From: JBDNJM01 sp041687755
GTDB taxonomy: Bacteria > Planctomycetota > UBA1135 > GCA-002686595
Reading direction: 5' to 3'
Assembly: GCA_041687755.1 (NCBI GenBank)
Contig: JBDNJM010000032.1
Span: 1 to 25,668 of the forward strand
DNA length: 25,668 nucleotides
Numbering within the stretch: position 1 is the first letter of the stretch; each line of letters begins with the position of its first letter. Both the position numbers and the translations under genes were made by a program. Under the pieces are notes generated by a model that searched no databases, had not been told where the DNA came from, and saw only the letters and a list, made by a program, of their open reading frames with translations. Below, piece by piece: positions 1-8,037 of the stretch.

Positions 1-43
1 CGGCCACCAGGAACACTCGGTGTCCTGCGCCAAGGCTCAACAT
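1..43 (-). CDS. tnpB: IS66-family TnpB (IS66 Orf2-like), first 14 residues only
   Basis: The reading frame starts at an ATG at 43-41 and gives MLSLGAGHRVFLVA before the window ends. This matches the N-terminus of IS66-family TnpB proteins, which have a short start followed by a (G/R)-V-(Y/F)-L-A strand. The start codon overlaps the end of tnpA (ATGTTGA, where TTGA contains the tnpA stop), as expected for translational coupling in this IS family. TnpB is an accessory protein of IS66 transposition with no settled biochemical role. Only the extreme N-terminus is visible, so the identification rests on this match and on position. Confidence 0.7.
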   Translation of the reverse strand, partial: MLSLGAGHRVFLVA

Positions 44-360
44 CGCGCGAGCACCTCCAGCAGCCGCTCGAGGGCGGCTGCGTCGAAGTCGGACTGCAGG
101 TCGACTCGGAAGCGGTCGCCGACGATGACGGAGATGCCGGGACTAGGCGAGGAGCTTTGCTCGTGCGCCGAGAGGCAGACCTCCACAAGCTGGGGCGTGT
201 GCGAGGTTGCTTGCAGCCGACGGCGCCAGGTGTAGAGCGTGGCTGCGGTGAGGCCCACTTCGCGGGCGAACTCCGCCACGCTCAGGCCGCTCGCGGTCTG
301 CTCGGCCAGGAGTGACGAGTAGTGGTCGGTCAAGTCGTCGGAGGCTTCGTGTTGGGGCAT
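37..360 (-). CDS. tnpA: IS66-family accessory protein TnpA (helix-turn-helix)
   Basis: This 107-aa protein has a transposase-type helix-turn-helix at about residues 25-48 (SVAEFAREVGLTAATLYTWR), the Orf1 signature of IS66-like elements. It ends in a short segment (about 75-107, ISVIVGDRFRVDLQ then FDAAALERLLEVL) that is also typical of IS66 TnpA, where a V-x(2)-DF-D-x-A-L-x-R-LL pattern closes the protein. Length fits the family. The ATG start at 360 lies about 65 bp inside the element's terminus. The gene appears complete and undamaged. It probably acts with TnpB and the DDE transposase TnpC, which lie outside the window. Its product likely binds element DNA, as inferred from the HTH only. 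Confidence 0.85.
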   Translation of the reverse strand: MPQHEASDDLTDHYSSLLAEQTASGLSVAEFAREVGLTAATLYTWRRRLQATSHTPQLVEVCLSAHEQSSSPSPGISVIVGDRFRVDLQSDFDAAALERLLEVLARC

Positions 361-617
361 ACAGCTATCGGAGCCAGGGCGTGAGACTCAGGCAAGGAGT
401 CGCTGGAGTGGCCGGCGGACGCTTACCCCGAACCCGTCAAAAAGCCCCTCTCAGACACCAAGAAGGCCAATTTGCCGATCCTGGAGTCCCTCTCGCAGGC
501 GGGTCCGGGTGGCCTGGCCCCCAGAGATCTGAACATCCGTTCGACTAGCCGTCCGGTGCACCAGACCGAGAGGCCGTGAAGAGTTGGCGTTGCCCAGCCG
601 AAGTGCCTCTCAGATAC

Positions 618-710
618 CCTTGGGCCCATCGCCTGCCGGCGCTGCGGTGTCCTTGGGCCCATCGCCTGCCGGCGCTGCGGTGTCCTTGGGCCCATCGCCT
701 GCCGGCGCTG
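618..710. repeat. 33-bp tandem repeat, about 2.8 copies
   Basis: The unit starts CCTTGGGCCCATCGCCTGCC. Copies occupy 618-650 and 651-683 (identical), and a third, identical for its first 27 bp, occupies 684-710. The unit contains GGGCCC and the self-complementary GCCGGC. It lies in the non-coding spacer downstream of gyrB. Because 33 is a multiple of three, the repeat stays open in several frames and creates spurious ORFs. Confidence 0.9.
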
Positions 711-945
711 GAGCACACACACAGATGGCTCACGGGGGCTGTTCGGTGCGGCTGTCCCAACCCTCTGGGGGGGGTTCCACCCGCCCTGCGCGGCGACGGG
801 ACGGGACGGCGCCGGAGCTCTTGCGGGCCAGGTCCTCCTCGGGCCACGTTGAGGAGCCCTGGAGAAACCTTGCTGACGCGGTGAGCTGGAATGCTGGAGG
901 CTCTGCGCTCCAGGAGCATCCGCTACTTGGGCCAAGAGGCAACTC

Positions 946-980
946 CGGAGCACCTCGCTTGGGTTGAGCGAAGTGCTCCG
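946..980 (-). terminator. Hairpin 6 bp after the gyrB stop, likely transcription terminator
   Basis: CGGAGCAC pairs with GTGCTCCG at the base. After a single C-A mismatch, TCGCT pairs with AGCGA, giving about 13 bp around a short loop. The structure begins 6 bp beyond the gyrB stop codon on the minus strand. No U-run follows, so it may be a Rho-assisted or GC-rich-type terminator, or a 3'-end stabilising structure. The stem is symmetric enough to form on either strand. Confidence 0.6.
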
Positions 981-986
981 CGTCGA

Positions 987-3473
987 TCAAACGTCGAGGT
1001 TCGTGGCCTCGAGCGCGTGGCGCTCGATGTACACCCGACGCGGCTCGACGCCGGCGCTCATTAGGATCGTGAAGATCTCGTCCGCCTTGATGTCGTCCTC
1101 AAGCTTCACCTGATACAGGCGTCGGCGCGAGGGATCCATCGTGGACTCCCACAGCTGGTCGGGGTTCATCTCACCCAGACCCTTATAGCGCTGGATGTCG
1201 ATATCACCCTGGGCGCCCACGCGGATCGACTGCGCGAGCTCGATCAGGTTGGCGGCCTTCGCGTCCTCCTTACCTCCAGTGACGAGCCAGTCCCCGCCAC
1301 CGCGGAACTTCAGGCCCATCGCCTCGATGGCCTTCAGGGCGTTGGCGAGGCGCTCGGTGCCCTGGATGCGCGCCGTCATGACGTGCGCTGAGTCGCGATC
1401 GAATTCGCTCTCCGGGCCCGTGTACACCAGAAGCTCTTCGCCGGGCCCGAGCGGAACTTTCTGCAGCTCGAGAAAGTTGCGCAGCTCCTGCGCCGTCTCG
1501 AAGAAGTTGTCGACGCCGTTGGCGTGAGCCCACTGCTCAGGCAACTTCTCGCCGTCCCAGCCGTCCACAATTTCGCGCGGCTCCACCATCGCCCAGCCCG
1601 GCAGCATCAGGTCGACGATGTCCTCGACAACCTTCAATTGTTCGGCGAGCTGGCGAAGTTCGGTGTCGCGTAGCTCGAGATTGCCGACACGATCCAACAC
1701 GGTCAGCGCACCGATTCCGCGTTCGACCAGAAGTTGGCGCATCTCCGTGTCGTTAGCGACGTAGATCTCGTCCTTCTTGATCTTGACCTTGTAGAGCGGC
1801 GGCTGCGCGATGTAAAGCAACCCATTCTCGATCAACGGGCGCATGTGCCGGAAAAAGAAGGTCAGCAACAGCGTGCGGATGTGGCTGCCGTCGACATCGG
1901 CGTCCGTCATGATGATCGTCTTGCCGTAGCGCAACTTCTCGACGTCGAACTCGTCCGCGATGCCACAGCCGAGCGCGGAGATGATCACTTGGATCTCGGA
2001 GTGCCCGAGCATCTTGTCGGCAGTCGCCTTCTCGACGTTTAGGATCTTGCCCTTGAGCGGCAGGATCGCCTGGAACTTGCGATCTCGCCCCTCCTTTGCT
2101 GAGCCGCCGGCCGAGTCACCCTCGACCAGATAGATCTCGGAGATCGCCTTGTCGGTGCTCTGGCAATCAGCGAGCTTACCGGGCATGTTGCCACTGGCGA
2201 GCGCCGTCTTACGTCGGACCAAATCGCGCGCGCGCTTGGCGGCCTCGCGGGCCTGCATGGCGCGCTGGGCCTTCTGCAGGATCTGCTTGGCCTGGACGGG
2301 ATGTTCCTCGAGGTAGACCGTGAGCGCCTCGCCCACGACCGATTGCACCATGCCTTGGGCCTCGCGGTTGCCGAGCTTGTCTTTCGTCTGTCCTTCGAAC
2401 TGGGGTTCGCTGATGTAGAGCGACAGGATCGCGGTCAGGCCTTCGCGGAAGTCGTCGCCGGTCGGAACTTCCTTGTCGTTCTTGAACAGCTTCGACTGCT
2501 TGCCATAGTTGTTCAGCGTCGTCGTCAATCCCGCGCGGAAGCCGGCGAGGTGCGTCCCGCCTCCGTGGGTATTGATGTTGTTGACGAACGTGCTGATCGT
2601 CTCCTGGAAGCCGTCGGTGTACTGCAGCGCCACCTCGACGAAGTAGGTCTGATCGGGATCGTCGGGAACCGGAATCTCCTTCGAGAAGTGCACCACGTCC
2701 GCGTGCACCGCGTTCCGGTTCTTGTTGATGTGGGCAACGAACGCCACGAGCCCTTCTGGGTAGTGGTAGCGCTCTTCTTGACCGGTGCGCTCGTCCTTGA
2801 GCTCGAGCGCAATGCCGCGCGAACCCATTAGGTAGGCCGTCTCGCGCAGGCGGCGGATGATCCGCTCCCACTCGAACTCGACCGTCGAGAAGATCGTTCC
2901 ATCCGGCTTGAAGCGGATCTCCGTCCCGGTGAGATCGGAGTCTCCGATGATCTGCAGTGGGCCAGTGGGCTTGCCGCGCTCGAAGCGCATGTGATGCTTC
3001 TTACCTGCCTGGTGCACCGTGACTTCGAGCCACTCCGAGAGCGCGTTGACACAGCTCACGCCCACGCCGTGAAGTCCGCCGGAGACCTTGTAGGCACCGC
3101 TGTCAAACTTTCCACCCGCGTGCAGCTTGGTGAGCACGAGTTCAACGGCACTGATGCCTTCTTTTTCGTGCAAGCCCACGGGGATGCCGCGCCCGTCGTC
3201 CGAGACGCTTAGGGAGCCATCGGTCTCGACGACGATCGTGGCCATCGTGGCGTGCCCTGCGAGCGCTTCGTCGATCGAGTTGTCGACGACCTCCCAGATC
3301 AGGTGGTGAAGTCCGCGGACATCGGTGTCACCGATGTACATCGCGGGTCGCACGCGCACGGCTTCGAGGCCTTCAAGAACGGTGATCGAGTCCGCGCCGT
3401 ATTCGGCGGAGACGCGAGTGTCGCGGTGAGCGTCCTGCTTGGGCGCTGAGTCTTCGGTCGTTTCTTCGGTCAT
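987..3473 (-). CDS. gyrB: DNA gyrase subunit B
   Basis: This 828-aa protein is the ATPase and TOPRIM subunit of gyrase, which introduces negative supercoils with GyrA (not in the window). The GHKL ATPase domain shows EVVDNSIDEA (61-70), DDGRGIPVG (92-100), GGLHGVGVSCVNALS (132-146) and the QTKDKLGN ATP lid (362-369). The transducer domain follows. The TOPRIM domain has EGDSAGG (451-457), PLKGKILNVEKA (472-483) and the metal site TDADVDGSH (523-531). QRYKGLGEMN (761-770) and the C-terminal RRVYIERHA complete the protein. About 175 residues (roughly 575-755) separate TOPRIM from QRYKGLGEMN, an insert at the same place as in E. coli GyrB. The ATG at 3473 is preceded by a weak GGAAG. dciA ends 90 bp upstream and a hairpin lies just downstream. 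Confidence 0.98.
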   Translation of the reverse strand: MTEETTEDSAPKQDAHRDTRVSAEYGADSITVLEGLEAVRVRPAMYIGDTDVRGLHHLIWEVVDNSIDEALAGHATMATIVVETDGSLSVSDDGRGIPVGLHEKEGISAVELVLTKLHAGGKFDSGAYKVSGGLHGVGVSCVNALSEWLEVTVHQAGKKHHMRFERGKPTGPLQIIGDSDLTGTEIRFKPDGTIFSTVEFEWERIIRRLRETAYLMGSRGIALELKDERTGQEERYHYPEGLVAFVAHINKNRNAVHADVVHFSKEIPVPDDPDQTYFVEVALQYTDGFQETISTFVNNINTHGGGTHLAGFRAGLTTTLNNYGKQSKLFKNDKEVPTGDDFREGLTAILSLYISEPQFEGQTKDKLGNREAQGMVQSVVGEALTVYLEEHPVQAKQILQKAQRAMQAREAAKRARDLVRRKTALASGNMPGKLADCQSTDKAISEIYLVEGDSAGGSAKEGRDRKFQAILPLKGKILNVEKATADKMLGHSEIQVIISALGCGIADEFDVEKLRYGKTIIMTDADVDGSHIRTLLLTFFFRHMRPLIENGLLYIAQPPLYKVKIKKDEIYVANDTEMRQLLVERGIGALTVLDRVGNLELRDTELRQLAEQLKVVEDIVDLMLPGWAMVEPREIVDGWDGEKLPEQWAHANGVDNFFETAQELRNFLELQKVPLGPGEELLVYTGPESEFDRDSAHVMTARIQGTERLANALKAIEAMGLKFRGGGDWLVTGGKEDAKAANLIELAQSIRVGAQGDIDIQRYKGLGEMNPDQLWESTMDPSRRRLYQVKLEDDIKADEIFTILMSAGVEPRRVYIERHALEATNLDV

Positions 3474-3563
3474 GGGGACTTCCGAGGGGAACTCTAGAAG
3501 CGGGTCGCATTCGGTCTCACCGTCTGCGACGGGTGAAAAAGGGGGCAGCCGCGGCGGGCTTAA

Positions 3564-3875
3564 TCAGCTTTGGGCCTTGAAGATCAGGCGGGTCACCTTG
3601 GACCCGTCCGTGCTTGCCTGCAGGGCGCGCAACAGCTCGGGGGTGCGGAAGTTCTCGAGTTCGTGGAGCAGTGCAGCGGAGCGCACTTCGATCATCAATT
3701 CACCGCGCGTGAAGCGGAGCGGCAAACAGTGGTTTGCGAGGTCAGGCCCCGCGGTTTCGTTCCAGGCGTCAAACACGGGCTCGGTCGCATCTTTCCGAAG
3801 CAGCCCCGTGCCCTTCAGGAGGGCGGCTAGGGCTGCATCGATCGAGATCGATCCAGAGCGCTCGTCGTTGTTCAC
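3564..3875 (-). CDS. dciA: DciA-family (DUF721) protein, probable replicative helicase loader
   Basis: This 103-aa protein fits the DUF721/DciA family: an N-terminal helix (SIDAALAALLKGTGL), then W38 in a VFDAWNETAGPDLANHCLPLRF stretch, then GELMIEVRSAALLHELENF and a final short strand (VTRLIFKAQS). This W-x(4)-G-x(2)-L-A-x-H-x(2)-P-x(3)-x(3)-L-x-V pattern is how the family is recognised. DciA is the widespread, probably ancestral loader of the DnaB helicase in bacteria lacking DnaC or DnaI. Its position between dnaN and gyrB fits, since DUF721 genes often sit in dnaN-recF-DUF721-gyrB clusters. recF is absent here. The function is inferred from family and context. The gene starts 40 bp after the dnaN stop, so it is probably co-transcribed. 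Confidence 0.85.
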   Translation of the reverse strand: MNNDERSGSISIDAALAALLKGTGLLRKDATEPVFDAWNETAGPDLANHCLPLRFTRGELMIEVRSAALLHELENFRTPELLRALQASTDGSKVTRLIFKAQS

Positions 3876-3915
3876 GCCGGGTGTGGATTGTGGGTCTGGA
3901 TGGCGTGGAGGGGTC

Positions 3916-5016
3916 CTACAGGTCCACGGTGATCGGCATGACCACGTAGACGTAGTTCTCGCCGAGGGTGAACTTCCCCGGACTCGTGCGATCGTTGAAC
4001 TCGAGCTTCACGACATCGGACTCGCAGTTGCGCAGGCCTTCTAGGAGGAAGTCCGGGTTAAACGCAATCTGGCTGTCCTCGCCAGAGTAGGTGGCTTCGA
4101 GCTGGCTCGAAGCCTTGCCGGTGCTGGTCGAACGTCCGTGGATCTCGATCTGGTCTTTCTTCAGCGCGAGCTGAACGGCACGTGCATCTTGGGTGGTGAC
4201 GTTGGAAACGAGCTTGAGCTTGCGGCTCAAAAGTTCGGGATCCGCCTCGACCAGGTTTTGGGTCTCGGTGGGGATCACGGCCGCGTAGCGCGGGAAGTCA
4301 CCCTCGATGAGGCGCGCGAAGATTTCACCGCGTTTGGTGCGCAAGCCGACCTGGGTGTCACCGAAGTGCAGGTGCACGGTCTCTAGGGGGTCGGAGATCA
4401 GCCGGCAGAAAGCCTGACAGCCCTTCGTCGGAATGATCGCTCGTTGGGGCGGTCCGGTGTCGGCGTCGATCGGGATGGACGAGACCGCAAGTCGACGCCC
4501 GTCCGTGGCGACCATACGCAGCACGCCGTCTTCGACCAGCGTTAGAATCCCGTGCATCGCGTAGCGGCCCTGCTCCTTCGCTGCCGAGAACGAAGTTCGA
4601 CTGACCAGCTTCGTGAAGTTGCCGCCTTGCACAGGGATGGCGCCTTCGTTCTCAAAGCGCGCGACGACCGGGAACTCGTCCGGGTCCGTGGTCGGAAGTT
4701 CGCAGCGGTCTGCGCCACTCATAATTTCAAAGCGATCCGAGTGGCCAACCAGCTGGACCGTCTCGCCCGCAAGGTCGCGGACGAAGTCCGCGCACACTCG
4801 GCCCGGGACGAGGCTCGTTCCCGGCTCGGCGACCTTCACGTCGTCGATGCGGTAGCGCAGGGCCACCTCGAGGTCCGTGCCGACGAGTTCGAGAGCGTCG
4901 TCGGTGGCGACGAGGAAGATGTTCTCGATCGCCGGCCGGGTGCTCTTTGTGGGCACAACGGCGTTGACCATTCCGAGGCCTTCGCGGAGGCGTTCACGGT
5001 TGCAGAGGACCTTCAT
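3916..5016 (-). CDS. dnaN: DNA polymerase III sliding clamp (beta subunit)
   Basis: This 366-aa protein has normal length for DnaN and carries family landmarks: MKVLCNRERLREGL at the N-terminus, IENIFLVATDDALELVGTDLEVALR (31-55), GRYAMHGILTLVEDGVLRMVATDGRRLAV and the near-invariant C-terminus YVYVVMPITVDL, which forms part of the pocket that binds clamp-loader and polymerase peptides. It forms the processivity ring of the replicase. The ATG at 5016 has no Shine-Dalgarno (the upstream strand is pyrimidine-rich). The candidate origin begins about 85 bp upstream, so dnaN transcription probably starts in or beyond oriC. It heads a dnaN-dciA-gyrB block. Confidence 0.97.
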   Translation of the reverse strand: MKVLCNRERLREGLGMVNAVVPTKSTRPAIENIFLVATDDALELVGTDLEVALRYRIDDVKVAEPGTSLVPGRVCADFVRDLAGETVQLVGHSDRFEIMSGADRCELPTTDPDEFPVVARFENEGAIPVQGGNFTKLVSRTSFSAAKEQGRYAMHGILTLVEDGVLRMVATDGRRLAVSSIPIDADTGPPQRAIIPTKGCQAFCRLISDPLETVHLHFGDTQVGLRTKRGEIFARLIEGDFPRYAAVIPTETQNLVEADPELLSRKLKLVSNVTTQDARAVQLALKKDQIEIHGRSTSTGKASSQLEATYSGEDSQIAFNPDFLLEGLRNCESDVVKLEFNDRTSPGKFTLGENYVYVVMPITVDL

Positions 5017-5101
5017 GAGGAGCGGAGGAGTTCGGAGCGTGGGGGGCGTTGCGCCTTCGCAGTTGCGGAGCAGACGGGCGGGCCAGGGGCCCGGCTGCGG
5101 A

Positions 5102-5151
5102 CAGTAGAAATCTCAGTAGTCGTAATAGGGGGCACCCCAAATTGTGGATAA
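5102..5151 (-). other. Candidate oriC basal unwinding element: DnaA box, GC-rich spacer, DnaA-trio-like tract
   Basis: Read on the minus strand, a consensus DnaA box TTATCCACA (5151-5143) is followed by a short spacer containing the inverted repeat GGGGTGCCCC. Then comes CTATTACGACTACTGAGA and on to TTTCTACTG (5128-5102). The repeated CTA/TTA triplets resemble the DnaA-trio element that in Bacillus subtilis lies next to DnaA boxes beyond a GC-rich stretch and directs DnaA onto single-stranded DNA. The tract is markedly AT-richer than its surroundings. It lies about 85 bp upstream of dnaN and in the dnaA-dnaN interval, a usual site for oriC. Several of the triplets deviate from the trio consensus. 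Confidence 0.65.
5143..5151 (-). promoter_or_regulatory. DnaA box, exact consensus TTATCCACA
   Basis: TGTGGATAA on the plus strand is the exact 9-mer consensus. It is the only perfect copy I find in the window. Three TGTGGA cores in the same orientation occur nearby at 5314-5319, 5421-5426 and 5447-5452. They match only the conserved half of the box and may be weak sites or chance. Confidence 0.8.
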
Positions 5152-6405
5152 CCGGGCGAGCCCTTGCCGTAAATGGCTGTGATCTCTTGGCTTAGGGGTT
5201 CCTGACGGCTTCTGGTTCGGTGTGGGGAAGCGTCGGGTGTCTGAGGAGGATCGCGTAGTTGTCGCCGGCTGTCCCCAGGCTGATCGTGAAGACCTGCGCG
5301 GAGTCGGGAGAGGTGTGGAGCGACGCCGAGTTCTCAAGAAGAACCGAGGCCGCGACGGGCGCGCGGCGCACGATTCGCCCACCGGCTTTCAACCGGTTGC
5401 CCACGTCGTCCTTGGGACGTTGTGGAGGGGCTCTCTGGAGAGGCTCTGTGGAGGGCCGTTGCTCGCGGTCGTCGAGGGTTGGGTCAGCCGAGCCGATCCT
5501 GATTCGATGCATCCCGAGCCCTGCTATTCTACGCGAATTCGGGCGTCCAGCGCTTCATTGAGGATGTCTCTCCGACGCAGTTTTAGGCGGCCTGGGCACG
5601 TCCCAGGGGCCGGCACCGACAGCTCGGCCAGCCTGCGGAAGATCCGCGACCGTGCGCGCAAGCGGGCACCGCTTTCGAGGGCTCTCAAGTGTCGCCCAGT
5701 GCGCCCCCCGGTGGGGTGCCCTGCGCTTGAGGCCGTTGTCGTCCGATGAGCCATGGCTTGGGGGCTGCAGTTGGCTAAGGGGGTGCGCTCGTAGGGAGGC
5801 ATGGGGGGGGCGCTTGGGGAACGCGGCGGGGGGGCTGGATGATGGGGTCGCAGAGACCTCGCGGCCGATGGTTGACCGCCTTTGGGCGGGTGGGGGCCGT
5901 CCCGAGCCCCCGCCCGCCCTGGGGGGATCCATCCAGGGCTCATCGGTATCGCAGCGCCCTCGATTTTCTTGCCGCCGATGGCTTGTTTCAATTCCGCGGT
6001 CGGACCTCGAGAGCGGCTTCGATCTTGAGGCTCGTAGCGTGGACCGCCGCCTTCACGGGGCCTATCCGCCGTCCATCTTGGGCCCCAAGAGGGGCGTATT
6101 TAGCGACCACCGGGGCTCCGCAAACCGCCGTCCGTGGAGGCTCAAGGGTGTCCGCGAAGGGCGGGCTGCGGATCTCGCTCACGTTTTGCTGTGGCCCGCG
6201 GTGGTTCGGCTACTGCTCAGGCGCGGGAGGAGCTCCGTCTTGCACGCCGCCCCTCCGGATTGCGACGCCCCTCTCGAATCCCGCTCCGCCCCGAAGCCTG
6301 CAGCCCGGAGGCATCGGGGGTCCGGCGCAGGGTCTCTCCACCGAACCGGGCCCCGGCTCCGGCGGGCTGCTGGAGTCGAGGCCCGAGTTGCGCGCGAGGC
6401 TGGCG
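5152..6405. other. Long non-coding region between dnaN/oriC and the dnaA 3' end
   Basis: About 1.25 kb holds no gene I recognise. Long frames on both strands (for example 5652-6659 plus and 5991-5524 minus) have Pro/Arg/Gly/Ser-rich, low-complexity translations typical of GC-rich non-coding DNA. One pair is worth noting: a 64-codon minus frame with a GTG start (6182-5988) overlaps the next frame by ATGA, but neither product resembles anything known. Three TGTGGA cores and a minus-strand TAGAAT (5531-5526), a possible -10 without a good -35, lie in the dnaN-proximal part. The stretch is probably part of, or spacer around, the replication origin. Confidence 0.5.
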
Positions 6406-8037
6406 TTAGTTGCGCGCGCGTGCGTTGCCCAGTCGGCCCAGCAGGTCTTGCACCGTGTCGAAAGCCGCGCTGTCCTTCGAGATCGCGGTGTCGATTTTTT
6501 GGACGGCATATAGGACCGTCGAGTGATCGCGGCCGCCAAAGAATCCGCCGATCTCCTCGAGCGAGTGGCGCGTTGATCGACGCGCCAGGAACATGCCCAT
6601 CTGTCGGGCGTAGGCGATGCTCGCGGTGCGTCGTCGGGATTGAAGCTCGGCCACCTTGATGCCGAAGTACTCGGTGACAACGCTCAGCACGTCCTCCATC
6701 GTGGGGTGACCGACCTGGGCTTTGAACAGGTCGGCGAGGGCTTCACGCGCGAGATCCGCCGTCAGTTTCTGACCGGTGACGGCCGCGTAGCCGATCAGGC
6801 GCGTCACGGCGCCTTCGAGTTCGCGGATGTTGGTCGTAATGCGCTCGGCGATCAGCGTCGCGAGTTCGTCGGGGAGTTCCGAGCCGCGCTCGCGCGCCTT
6901 GCGCTTGAGGATCGCCGCTCGTGTTTCGACGCACGGGGGGGCGATCTCGGTCACCAAGCCCCACTTGAAGCGCGACACAAGGCGTTCTTGCAGGGTCGGG
7001 ATGTCCACGGGCGGGCTGTCGGAGGACAGGACGATCTGCGCGCCCGCGTTGTAGAGCGTGTTGAACGTGTGGAAGAACTCTTCCTGGGTGCGTTCCTTGT
7101 TCGCGAGGAGGTGGATGTCGTCGACCACCAGCACGTCGACGTTGCGATACCTGTTGCGAAACTCCTGGAGATCTCCGCCGTCGAGGGCGGAGATGAAGTG
7201 GTTCAGGAACGTCTCGCAGGACAAGTACAGAATGCGGACATTCGGATCGCGGTCGAGTAGCGCATGGCACATCGACTGCATCAGGTGGGTCTTGCCGAGA
7301 CCGACGTTGCCGTGGATGAAGTACGGGTTGTAGTTGGTCCCAGGGCTCTCGGCGACGCCGACTGCCGCGGCGTGTGCGAAGCGGTTGCAGGGACCGACGA
7401 CGTAGGTTTCGAACCTGTACTTGCTGTTGAGCCCGACGTCGCTCTGGATGAGCAAGCCGGTGTTGGTGCGCGGCCCTCGACTTCGGACGGTGCGCTTCGG
7501 CTCTTGTCCGTTCGGGGGAAGGTCCAGCGCGTCGCCGATGCTCGTGCGTTGACGGCGGCGGTGGTTTTGGCCCGGGTCCGCATGTTGCCGAGGCTGGCGC
7601 GAAGGGTGCGGCTCCAGGGTCCCTTGGTCGTTCCCGCTCATGGGCGCTGGGTGGCCCTGCGTCGGGTGTACCGAGGGAGCCGGCGCGTCTTGGGTTTGCC
7701 GGGGCGTTCGCGGAACGAGCTCTTGGTCGATACAGAAGTCGATGCTGGGTCGGTTGCCCAGAACGCACTCGAAGGACTCGGCGAGGGGTTCGAGGTAAGA
7801 GTCTCGAATGAACTCGCGGCTGAATTCGTTGTGCACGGCGAGCTCGACGCGGTGTTTGCCCTGGGAGGTTCGCTCAAGGGCACGTAGCTCCGTGCAGCGG
7901 AACCAGGTGTCGAACTGCTCACGACGGATTCGGTCGCGGAGGGCGTCCTGCACGCTATCCCAGACGCCTCGAAGGGTTGCGGGATCGCCGCCCGTGACCG
8001 GCTTGGTCGCAGGTTCGTCGTTGGAGCTGGAAGGCAT
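6406..8037 (-). CDS. dnaA: Chromosomal replication initiator DnaA
   Basis: DnaA is an AAA+ protein that binds DnaA boxes and melts oriC. Counting from the ATG at 8037 (543 aa), domain I runs about 23-105 (VWDSVQDALRDRIRREQFDTWF). Domain II is a long Pro/Gln/Arg-rich linker of about 90 residues. Domain III has Walker A GNVGLGKTH (243-251) and Walker B VDVLVVDDIHLL (300-311). Domain IV ends with the DnaA signature (ARQMGMFLARRSTRHSLEEI, then GRDHSTV) that reads the box. The frame stays open upstream to a TTG at 8205, and ATG 8076 is another option. I chose 8037 because domain I follows after a normal short lead, and because the upstream part is low-complexity. No strong Shine-Dalgarno decides among them. 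Confidence 0.97.
   Translation of the reverse strand: MPSSSNDEPATKPVTGGDPATLRGVWDSVQDALRDRIRREQFDTWFRCTELRALERTSQGKHRVELAVHNEFSREFIRDSYLEPLAESFECVLGNRPSIDFCIDQELVPRTPRQTQDAPAPSVHPTQGHPAPMSGNDQGTLEPHPSRQPRQHADPGQNHRRRQRTSIGDALDLPPNGQEPKRTVRSRGPRTNTGLLIQSDVGLNSKYRFETYVVGPCNRFAHAAAVGVAESPGTNYNPYFIHGNVGLGKTHLMQSMCHALLDRDPNVRILYLSCETFLNHFISALDGGDLQEFRNRYRNVDVLVVDDIHLLANKERTQEEFFHTFNTLYNAGAQIVLSSDSPPVDIPTLQERLVSRFKWGLVTEIAPPCVETRAAILKRKARERGSELPDELATLIAERITTNIRELEGAVTRLIGYAAVTGQKLTADLAREALADLFKAQVGHPTMEDVLSVVTEYFGIKVAELQSRRRTASIAYARQMGMFLARRSTRHSLEEIGGFFGGRDHSTVLYAVQKIDTAISKDSAAFDTVQDLLGRLGNARARN

Larger units (their letters stand above)
1..426 (-). mobile_element. IS66-family insertion sequence, 5' end only (continues past base 1)
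   Basis: On the minus strand the element starts at base 426 with GTAAGCGTCCGCCGGCC. IS66-family termini characteristically begin GTAA, often GTAAGCG. About 65 bp inside lie tnpA and then the start of tnpB, the usual IS66 order. The rest (most of tnpB, tnpC and the other terminus) is outside the window, so neither intactness nor the 8-bp target duplication expected for the family can be checked. The flanking bases available for that test are 427-434. Confidence 0.8.
427..986. other. Non-coding spacer between IS66 end and gyrB 3' end
   Basis: These 560 bp lie between the IS66 terminus and the gyrB stop codon. Open frames exist on both strands but are low-complexity translations of GC-rich DNA, and several simply translate the 33-bp tandem repeat at 618-710. 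I recognise no protein or RNA gene. The only structured items are that repeat and the hairpin at 946-980. A partial similarity between CCTCTCAGACACC (near 445-460) and CCTCTCAGATACC (near 605-617) hints at older duplication. Confidence 0.6.

Noticed and set aside
618..967. Overlapping frames across the 33-bp repeat (for example 584-967 plus)
   Set aside because: They are open only because the repeat length is a multiple of three; no protein-like features.
5524..6182. Two minus-strand frames overlapping by ATGA (GTG at 6182, ATG at 5991)
   Set aside because: The overlap mimics translational coupling, but the second product is Pro-rich filler and the first has no recognisable similarity.
5652..6659. 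335-codon open frame on the plus strand between oriC and dnaA
   Set aside because: The translation is Arg/Pro/Ser/Gly-rich without recognisable domains and runs antisense into the conserved dnaA 3' end; it is an open frame caused by high GC.
6743..7768. 341-codon minus-strand frame inside dnaA
   Set aside because: It is an out-of-frame shadow of the dnaA gene.
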